Positions 15,359-21,243 of a stretch of DNA of 38,742 bases are shown piece after piece. The notes below the pieces were generated by a model. The model saw only the letters and a list, made by a program, of their open reading frames with translations, did no database searches and had not been told where the DNA came from. The stretch spans positions 1 to 38,742 of the forward strand of contig JBHWPB010000051.1 in the NCBI GenBank assembly GCA_043424675.1, in the 5' to 3' direction. The stretch comes from JBHWPB01 sp043424675 (GTDB lineage Bacteria > Bacillota > Bacilli > Lactobacillales > Carnobacteriaceae_A). Numbering within the stretch: the first letter of the stretch is position 1; each line of letters opens with the position of its first letter. The position numbers were made by a program, and so were the translations under genes.

Positions 15359-16270
15359 ATGAATTGGCCTAAGACGGGTAAATGGTTAGCAACGATTGCT
15401 TCTACTTTAATCCTCGCAGCATGCGGTAACGGAGGAGAAACATCAGAAGAGGGAGGATCAGAAGGAGCAGGTTCTGGTTCAGACTTTGATGCCTCAACGA
15501 CTATAAACGTTGTGTCTCGAGAAGATGGTTCTGGGACAAGGGATGCATTTACTGAAATCACAGGTGTTTTAGTCGAAGAAGGCGACACAGAACAAGACCA
15601 AACTTATCAAGGTGCAACCATTCAGAACTCTACAAATGGAGTTATGCAGTCAGTAGGAAGTGACACTTACGCAATTGGTTATATTTCATTAGGATCAGTT
15701 GATGATACTGTGAAGGCCATCAATGTCGATGGAGTGGAGCCGACAGGAGAAAATGTTGCGTCAGGCGATTACGCCATTGCTCGTCCTTTCAATATTGCTT
15801 ACAGTGGTGAACTCAGCGAAGCGGCTCAAGACTTCTGGAATTTCGTTTTCTCTCAAGAAGGACAAGCTATCGTTGAAGAACAAGGATATATTGAATCACC
15901 AGATGCTACAGGCGAACCATTTGAAGCCAATGAAAATGCCAGCGGATCAATCAGTGTTGTAGGATCTACTTCTGTTACTCCAGTAATGGAAGCTTTATCT
16001 GAAGCTTATCCAGGAGATGCACAAGTGGATATTACGTCCAATGGTTCATCAGCTGGTATGACAGCAGCAATAGATGGGTCAGCAGATATTGGAATGGCTT
16101 CCCGTGAACTAGACGAGGAAGAACAAGGTACTTTAGAATCTCAAGCAGTAGCGATGGACGGCATTGCAGTTATCGTTAATAATGAGAACACAACAGAAGA
16201 TTTAGCGTTAGAAGAGATTCGTCAGATCTTTACTGGTGAAATTACAACGTGGGACGAACTCGGTAACTAA
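15359..16270 (+). CDS. pstS: Phosphate-binding lipoprotein PstS, halves in permuted order
   Basis: A 303-residue lipoprotein with signal LILAAC (lipobox cysteine about residue 21) and a Gly/Ser/Glu-rich linker to about residue 45. It delivers phosphate to PstCAB on the cell surface. Order is unusual. The half normally second comes first (INVVSREDGSGTRDAF, then AIGYISLGSVDDTVKAINVD and DFWNFVFSQEGQAIV). The half normally first comes last (SISVVGSTSVTPVMEAL, ADIGMASREL, AMDGIAVIVNN and the terminal LEEIRQIFTGEITTWDELGN). The protein thus reads as a circular permutant joined at about residues 183-197. I recall similar proteins in Clostridia. The GST and SGTR phosphate loops are both present, so binding should be intact. 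First gene of the pst operon. Confidence 0.9.
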   Translation: MNWPKTGKWLATIASTLILAACGNGGETSEEGGSEGAGSGSDFDASTTINVVSREDGSGTRDAFTEITGVLVEEGDTEQDQTYQGATIQNSTNGVMQSVGSDTYAIGYISLGSVDDTVKAINVDGVEPTGENVASGDYAIARPFNIAYSGELSEAAQDFWNFVFSQEGQAIVEEQGYIESPDATGEPFEANENASGSISVVGSTSVTPVMEALSEAYPGDAQVDITSNGSSAGMTAAIDGSADIGMASRELDEEEQGTLESQAVAMDGIAVIVNNENTTEDLALEEIRQIFTGEITTWDELGN

Positions 16271-16296
16271 TTATTTTTCGGTTAAGCAGGTTTGAG

Positions 16297-16328
16297 GTGG
16301 AGTGGGGCAGTTCACTCCACTTTTATTT
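16297..16328 (+). terminator. Intercistronic hairpin between pstS and pstC
   Basis: GTGGAGTG (16297-16304) and CACTCCAC (16313-16320) form an 8-bp stem followed by TTTTATTT. A partial terminator here would make more PstS than permease, as is common for binding-protein operons. Confidence 0.7.
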
Positions 16329-16358
16329 GTTTGTAAAGAATGGTGGGGGAGTAAAATA

Positions 16359-17219
16359 ATGCAAAATCGTAAAGAAAGCGTCATGAAGGGCGTGTTTCTT
16401 GTTTCGTCGTTAATTGCAGTTTTTTCATTAGTAATGATTATCGTATTTATTTTTGCAAATGGACTTCCGTTTATGTTCGAATACGGGATTATCGATTTTC
16501 TTTTTGGGACGGAGTGGGCACCATCTAACACTCCTGCATCTTTCGGGATTTTACCTATGATTTTAGGCTCTATTTATGTCACAATCGGTGCCATCATTAT
16601 TGGTGTTCCGATTGGTGTTTTGACTTCTATTTTTATGGCAGAATTTTGTCCTCCCAGACTCTATAGATGGTTGAAGCCGGCTGTTAACATGATGGCGGCT
16701 ATACCTTCTATCGTCTATGGTTTCTTTGGGATGCAGCTCGTGGTTCCTTTGGTCAGACAGTTTACGAATGGTCCTGGTTTCAGTATGTTGTCAGCGATTC
16801 TAATCCTTGGGATTATGATACTGCCGACGATTATTGGCTTGTCAGAGTCTTCTATCCGCGCCGTACCTCGCGTTTTCTATAACGGAGCGGTGGGCTTAGG
16901 AGCAACACACGAACGTGCCGTGACTACAGTTGTGGTCCCTGCTGCCAGTTCAGGCATTCTCTCTTCTGTTGTTTTAGGAATTGGGAGAGCGATCGGTGAA
17001 ACGATGGCTGTTGTCATGGTCGCGGGAAACCAGACTTGGATGCCGCAAGGATTAACGCAGGGAGTTCGGACATTAACTACTAATATTGTTCTCGAGATGG
17101 CTTATGCTTCAGGTGCCCACAGAGATGCACTTGTTGCGACAGCTGTTGTCCTCTTCGTGTTTATCTTGATTATTAATTCAATTTTCTTATACATTAAGAA
17201 CAGAAGGGTGGAGTACTAA
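16359..17219 (+). CDS. pstC: Phosphate ABC transporter permease PstC
   Basis: A 286-residue inner-membrane permease with six segments. The transporter loop that contacts PstB reads FYNGAVGLGATHERAVTTVVVP (about residues 170-190). IPSIVYGFFGMQ is shared with PstA. The frame is open to 16302 but that stretch overlaps the intercistronic hairpin. ATG 16359 has GGGGGAG 7 bases before it. It forms the membrane channel with PstA. Confidence 0.93.
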   Translation: MQNRKESVMKGVFLVSSLIAVFSLVMIIVFIFANGLPFMFEYGIIDFLFGTEWAPSNTPASFGILPMILGSIYVTIGAIIIGVPIGVLTSIFMAEFCPPRLYRWLKPAVNMMAAIPSIVYGFFGMQLVVPLVRQFTNGPGFSMLSAILILGIMILPTIIGLSESSIRAVPRVFYNGAVGLGATHERAVTTVVVPAASSGILSSVVLGIGRAIGETMAVVMVAGNQTWMPQGLTQGVRTLTTNIVLEMAYASGAHRDALVATAVVLFVFILIINSIFLYIKNRRVEY

Positions 17220-17221
17220 TC

Positions 17222-18043
17222 ATGAATATGTCAAAAATTATGCGTGGTTTAATCTACCTTTCTGCTCTTATAACCTTTGGTTCACTCATTTTTATCTTGC
17301 TTTTTATTTTCGTCAACGGTGTTCCAAACATTGAGCCACGATTGTTTGCTTGGCCTTATACTACTGAAAATGTGTCATTGATGCCTTCGCTTGTGACCAC
17401 CCTTATCGTAGTGGGATTAACTTTACTGATTGCCACTCCTATCGGGGTCTTTACAGGCATTTATCTCGTAGAATACGCTAACCGCGGAAGCAGAGTTGTC
17501 CAGCTTATTAGTATGGCGACAGATACTTTAGCTGCAGTGCCATCTATCGTCTACGGTTTGTTCGGTATGTTGGCCTTCGTTATCTTCTTTGGTTTCCAAT
17601 ATTCCGTGTTATCGGGGGTTTTGACAGCTACGATTATGGTGCTGCCTCTCATTATTCGTTCTACAGAAGAAGCTCTTCTGTCAGTAGATGACTCTTTAAG
17701 AGAAGCGAGTTTTGGATTAGGGGCTGGGAAGTTGCGTACCATTTTTCAAGTGGTTCTACCGGTTGCATCACCTGGTATTTTGTCAGGGGTTATATTGGCT
17801 TCAGGACGAGTGATTGGCGAAACAGCAGCATTGATGTACACTTTAGGAACTTCTTCGAATTTCCCGTCCTCTCTTTTCAGTTCAGGACGCACGCTGGCCC
17901 TTCATATGTATGTTTTATCTAATGAAGGATTCCACGTTGAAGAAGCATATGCAACTGCAGTCGTTCTTATTCTCTTTGTACTCGCGGCCAATGCATTTGC
18001 TACATGGTTAAGTAACAAAATTACAGAAAGAGGAGCAAGATAA
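17222..18043 (+). CDS. pstA: Phosphate ABC transporter permease PstA
   Basis: A 273-residue permease with six membrane segments, the partner of PstC. Family stretches are VPSIVYGLFGMLAFVIFFGF and the coupling loop LREASFGLGAGKLRTIFQVV (about residues 160-179). It starts 2 bases after the pstC stop, with GGGTGGAG inside the end of pstC. Its stop overlaps the pstB start by one base (TAATG). Confidence 0.94.
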   Translation: MNMSKIMRGLIYLSALITFGSLIFILLFIFVNGVPNIEPRLFAWPYTTENVSLMPSLVTTLIVVGLTLLIATPIGVFTGIYLVEYANRGSRVVQLISMATDTLAAVPSIVYGLFGMLAFVIFFGFQYSVLSGVLTATIMVLPLIIRSTEEALLSVDDSLREASFGLGAGKLRTIFQVVLPVASPGILSGVILASGRVIGETAALMYTLGTSSNFPSSLFSSGRTLALHMYVLSNEGFHVEEAYATAVVLILFVLAANAFATWLSNKITERGAR

Positions 18044-18807
18044 TGTCTGAAAGAAAACCAAAAATGACAGTAGAAAATGTCGATTTATATTATGGAGATT
18101 TCCAAGCTTTATATGACAATAATTTAGAGATATATGAAAAAGAGATCACAGCTTTTATTGGTCCGTCAGGCAGTGGTAAATCTACTTTACTCAAAAGTCT
18201 GAATCGAATGAATGACTTAGTAGACAGTTGCAGAATTGAAGGACTGATCACTTTAGACGGAGAAGACATTTATCAAGAAGACTACAATGTCAACGCCTTA
18301 CGAAAAAATGTAGGTATGGTGTTTCAGCAGCCTAACCCTTTTCCAAAAAGCATCTACGACAATGTAGCGTATGGACCGAGAACTCATGGAATCAAGGACA
18401 AAGAGGAACTCGATGTCATCGTGGAAGAGAGTCTCAAAAAAGCGGCTATTTGGGATGAAGTAAAAGATTATTTAGACCGAAGTGCACTTTCAATTTCGGG
18501 AGGGCAGCAGCAGCGTGTGTGTATTGCCCGCGCTCTTGCGGTAGAACCAGAGGTCCTGTTGATGGATGAACCGACAAGTGCTTTAGACCCGATTTCTACA
18601 AATAAGATAGAAGATCTTGTCACTCAGCTGGCATCAGAGTATACGATTGTTATGGTGACGCACAACATGCAGCAAGCGTCGCGAATTTCTGATCGTACGG
18701 CCTTTTTCTTATCAGGAGTGTTAGAAGAAGTAGGACCGACTGAAAAAATATTTACCAATCCAGAAAGTGAAGATACAGAGAACTATGTATCGGGACGATT
18801 CGGTTAA
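18043..18807 (+). CDS. pstB: Phosphate ABC transporter ATPase PstB
   Basis: A 254-residue ATPase that powers phosphate import. Walker A is GPSGSGKST (about 42-50), the Q-loop lies in VFQQPNPFPKSIYDN, the signature is LSISGGQQQR, Walker B is LLMDEPTSALD and the switch His is in VTHNMQ. The PNPFP motif is characteristic of PstB. It overlaps pstA by one base. Normal length for the family. Confidence 0.96.
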   Translation: MSERKPKMTVENVDLYYGDFQALYDNNLEIYEKEITAFIGPSGSGKSTLLKSLNRMNDLVDSCRIEGLITLDGEDIYQEDYNVNALRKNVGMVFQQPNPFPKSIYDNVAYGPRTHGIKDKEELDVIVEESLKKAAIWDEVKDYLDRSALSISGGQQQRVCIARALAVEPEVLLMDEPTSALDPISTNKIEDLVTQLASEYTIVMVTHNMQQASRISDRTAFFLSGVLEEVGPTEKIFTNPESEDTENYVSGRFG

Positions 18808-18836
18808 AAAAGATATCTAGTTAAGGAGAGATAGTT

Positions 18837-19499
18837 ATGGTACGTAGTCGATTTGATGAGTCCCTAGAGCAATTGCACATTGATTTCTATCAAATGGGTG
18901 GATTAGTTAAAGAAGCAGTACATCTCTCTATTAAATCTTTTATAGAACAAGATAAAGGGTTAGCTCAGCAAGTAAAAGATGACGATATTAATATCAATGA
19001 CAAAGAAGTTAGTTTAGAAAAAAAGTCTATTGAACTGATTGCACTCCAAAGCCCGGTGACTTCAGACCTTCGTAAAATCATTACAGTAATGAAAGCCAGT
19101 GCTGATTTAGAGCGCATGGGTGATCATGCTGTTCGTATCGCAAAAGCTACATTACAGACGGGCAATGTCGAACGCTCTTACGATATCGAAAGTTTGATTG
19201 CGGATATGGCTGAGGCGGTCATCGAAAATATAGAAACAGTCTTGGACGCTTACGTCCGAGAAGATACCGACACTGCTATTCAAGTGGGGAAAAACGATAA
19301 AGATATCGATAAAATGAGAAAGAATATCCAAAAAGAAGCGCAAAGCAGGATGTTAAATAATTCTAGCCTTATAGAAAGCTCTACTGACTACATTCAAGTC
19401 ACTAATTTCCTAGAAAGAATCGGAGATTATGCTAAAAATGTAGCAGAATGGGTTTTATTCATTAAGGAAGGCAACATCTACGAGCTCAATAATCTATGA
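18837..19499 (+). CDS. phoU: Phosphate signalling protein PhoU (copy 1)
   Basis: A 220-residue all-helical protein made of two PhoU repeats. Each has the metal-binding E-x-x-x-D motif: LERMGDHAVRIAK near residue 90 and LERIGDYAKNVAEWV near 195. PhoU restrains Pst activity and keeps PhoR in its phosphatase state when phosphate is plentiful. AAGGAGAG precedes the ATG. It is the last gene of the pst operon, 29 bases after pstB, and is closed by a terminator. Confidence 0.93.
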   Translation: MVRSRFDESLEQLHIDFYQMGGLVKEAVHLSIKSFIEQDKGLAQQVKDDDININDKEVSLEKKSIELIALQSPVTSDLRKIITVMKASADLERMGDHAVRIAKATLQTGNVERSYDIESLIADMAEAVIENIETVLDAYVREDTDTAIQVGKNDKDIDKMRKNIQKEAQSRMLNNSSLIESSTDYIQVTNFLERIGDYAKNVAEWVLFIKEGNIYELNNL

Positions 19500-19510
19500 C
19501 GTGCGCTCCC

Positions 19511-19548
19511 ATACTCTCTGACTTTTATAAAAGGTAGAGGGTATTTTT
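19511..19548 (+). terminator. Terminator of the pst operon
   Basis: ATACTCTC (19511-19518) pairs with GAGGGTAT at the 3' side (one G-T pair), with an inner CTTTT/AAAAG stem and a T5 run at 19544-19548. Confidence 0.75.
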
Positions 19549-19634
19549 GTTATATAAATCTTAAGGATATAATGTTAAATTAATAATAAACGAGAAAAGG
19601 CTGATTTTTATGAAAATATCCTTAGAAGCCACAT

Positions 19635-19648
19635 TGTAAACGTTTACA
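19635..19648. promoter_or_regulatory. Consensus cre box (CcpA site) at the second phoU promoter
   Basis: TGTAAACGTTTACA is a perfect 14-bp palindrome that fits every position of the cre consensus TGWNANCGNTNWCA. It overlaps the upstream -35 hexamer (19643-19648), a placement expected to repress. Confidence 0.75.
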
Positions 19649-19682
19649 CATTCTTTACAATATGGTATTATATTGCTATAAC
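19643..19682 (+). promoter_or_regulatory. Two overlapping promoters of phoU copy 2
   Basis: Two identical hexamers TTTACA (19643-19648 and 19654-19659) lie 11 bases apart. Each has a -10 exactly 17 bases downstream: TATTAT (19666-19671) and TATAAC (19677-19682). The hexamers also resemble PHO half-sites, so which are -35 elements and which are regulator sites is open. Confidence 0.55.
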
Positions 19683-19739
19683 AGAGAGAAGAGAGATAAA
19701 GGAATAATTAACATGCTGGAAAAGAGAGGATGTATTGAG

Positions 19740-20417
19740 ATGAGAAATGCATATTTTAAAGCGATTGATTCTTTATTAGAAGAATTTCAGGAGATGGGCG
19801 AGCTCGTGCACACTTCTATGGAGCAGACCATCGATTCGATAAAAAATCATGATGTGGAACTTGCAAAAAATATTATGAGAACAGATGAAACAGTAAATAA
19901 TTATGAGAGAAGTTTAGAAAGACAATCTATTGAACTTATTGCTCTCCAACAGCCTGTGACTAAGGACTTGCGTCGCATCGTGACTGTCATGAAAGCAGTG
20001 GCTGACGTTGAACGTATCGGAGACCATCTCGTTGGAATAAATGAAGCTGTGATGCGCGGCAGAATAACAAAACGCAACAAAGAAATGGAAGACATCTTGT
20101 TAGCAATGGGTCGTGATGTCTCAGACATGATGAGAGATATTCTCATTGCCTATGAAGAAGATGATCAAGAAGCTGCCTATGAGATTGCTAAGCGAGACGA
20201 CGCAGTGAATGAAAAACACTATCAAGTTCATCAAAAAGCTGCGCAGTTGACAACGTCTGAAGAAGATCCGACAAGTATTCTGGAGTATGTCTTAATCTCG
20301 ACCTACTATGAGCGTATTGGAGACTATATCACGAATATTTCGGAATGGATTGTCTATCTAGAAACTGGCGAGCTTATTGAAATCCAGAGTAAAAACAAAA
20401 AAAATAAGCTTATCTGA
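19740..20417 (+). CDS. PhoU family protein (copy 2)
   Basis: A 225-residue PhoU paralogue with two helical repeats carrying the metal motifs VERIGDHLVGINE and YERIGDYITNISEW. It keeps IELIALQQPVTKDLRRIVTVMKA, close to copy 1. It has a separate transcription unit with its own promoter and a cre box, not the pst promoter. The frame is open to 19662 but that lies upstream of the predicted RNA start. ATG 19740 aligns best with copy 1; ATG 19713, with AAAGGA 9 bases before it, is a real alternative adding nine residues. It could damp Pst or PhoR signalling under different nutrient conditions. The C-terminus is lysine-rich. Confidence 0.87.
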   Translation: MRNAYFKAIDSLLEEFQEMGELVHTSMEQTIDSIKNHDVELAKNIMRTDETVNNYERSLERQSIELIALQQPVTKDLRRIVTVMKAVADVERIGDHLVGINEAVMRGRITKRNKEMEDILLAMGRDVSDMMRDILIAYEEDDQEAAYEIAKRDDAVNEKHYQVHQKAAQLTTSEEDPTSILEYVLISTYYERIGDYITNISEWIVYLETGELIEIQSKNKKNKLI

Positions 20418-20427
20418 AATAAAGCAA

Positions 20428-20464
20428 TAAAAAATCCTGATGCTGTTCTGCATCAGGATTTTTT
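20428..20464. terminator. Bidirectional terminator between phoU2 and the HdeD-like gene
   Basis: AAAATCCTGATGC and GCATCAGGATTTT flank a 6-base loop (20443-20448), with A and T runs on either side. Confidence 0.92.
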
Positions 20465-20475
20465 GTGTCTGATGG

Positions 20476-21000
20476 TTAGAACGACATGATGATATAAGTG
20501 ATTCCGTTGAAGAGAAAGAATACTCCGACTAACATAAGAATTACTCCCATTGAAAGGCCTGGATTGAAGAGAAGGAACCCTCCTATGAGAGCTGTAAGTA
20601 CTGCTAAAACAACAACCATCCAGAAGATGGCAGTGCTGTAGTTACGCAAAGGTCCGGCAGTAGCTATAGTAGATATAGAAGAAAATATCATCCACAGAGC
20701 AAAAAGGACCGGCAGAGTAAAGAACCCAATCTCTATGTTAAAGAGGAGCAGCAGCCCGATAATAATGTCGATAACTCCTATAACAATTAACCCTGTATGG
20801 TTGTAGGTGGAGTATTCATTCAACCTGTTTCTTAAAAATATTTCGAAAATCCCCTTCAGGATAATACCTATGGCAAAAAGAAAGACCAAAGCAAGTACAC
20901 TTGCAAAGGGATTATTGAAAGTGATAACAGCGACGATAATATAGAGGACACCTAAAAGAAAAGGACCCCATGAAAAACCTTCTGTATTTCTAGAAAACAC
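20476..21000 (-). CDS. HdeD/DUF308 family membrane protein
   Basis: A 174-residue protein with six evenly spaced membrane segments that nearly fill the chain. The repeated pattern of Gly-rich helix pairs (LGVLYIIVAVITFNNP, then VIGVIDIIIGLLLLFN) is typical of DUF308/HdeD proteins. HdeD is linked to acid resistance in Escherichia coli, but the Firmicute members have no settled role. The start is GTG, with AAAGGAG seven bases upstream. It is a single minus-strand gene between phoU2 and uvrA. Confidence 0.8.
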   Translation of the reverse strand: MFSRNTEGFSWGPFLLGVLYIIVAVITFNNPFASVLALVFLFAIGIILKGIFEIFLRNRLNEYSTYNHTGLIVIGVIDIIIGLLLLFNIEIGFFTLPVLFALWMIFSSISTIATAGPLRNYSTAIFWMVVVLAVLTALIGGFLLFNPGLSMGVILMLVGVFFLFNGITYIIMSF

Positions 21001-21061
21001 AAAAAAACTCCTTTCATTTCACAACAAGTAACAATTCCTTATACTCAAGGATAACCTTAAA

Positions 21062-21107
21062 AAAAGAGAGAGACAAATGATTCACTTGTGAAGCGAGATC
21101 CTCTTTT
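21062..21107. repeat. Nested inverted repeat between the HdeD-like gene and uvrA
   Basis: AAAAGAG (21062-21068) pairs with CTCTTTT (21101-21107). Inside lies a TTCAC-TT-GTGAA palindrome (21081-21092). It may be a leader hairpin for either divergent gene. Confidence 0.35.
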
Positions 21108-21166
21108 AACCTTTATGATAGTATGGAAAAGCTGGCTGAATCATGAGTGCTTTCAAGTTAAATGTT

Positions 21167-21199
21167 GGAACAAGCGTTCGTTTTTTGGTAAACTAGTAT
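21167..21199 (+). promoter_or_regulatory. LexA (SOS) box and promoter region of uvrA
   Basis: GGAACAAGCGTTCG (21167-21180) matches the Gram-positive LexA/DinR consensus CGAAC-N4-GTTYG except at the first base. A -10-like TAGTAT follows at 21194-21199, so the box covers the -35 zone, where LexA would block transcription. Confidence 0.7.
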
Positions 21200-21243
21200 A
21201 GCTAAGCAATTGTAAATGAAGAAACGAAGAAAGAAGGGAAAAG

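Noticed and set aside
19562..19624. 9-bp inverted repeat TAAGGATAT / ATATCCTTA separated by 45 bases before phoU2
   Set aside because: The arms are A+T-rich and far apart, with no link to a promoter or terminator.
19610..19639. Nine-codon frame (MKISLEATL) with GAAAAGG upstream, ending inside the cre box
   Set aside because: It lies upstream of the predicted phoU2 start site and has no separate promoter I can support. A short frame like this arises easily by chance.
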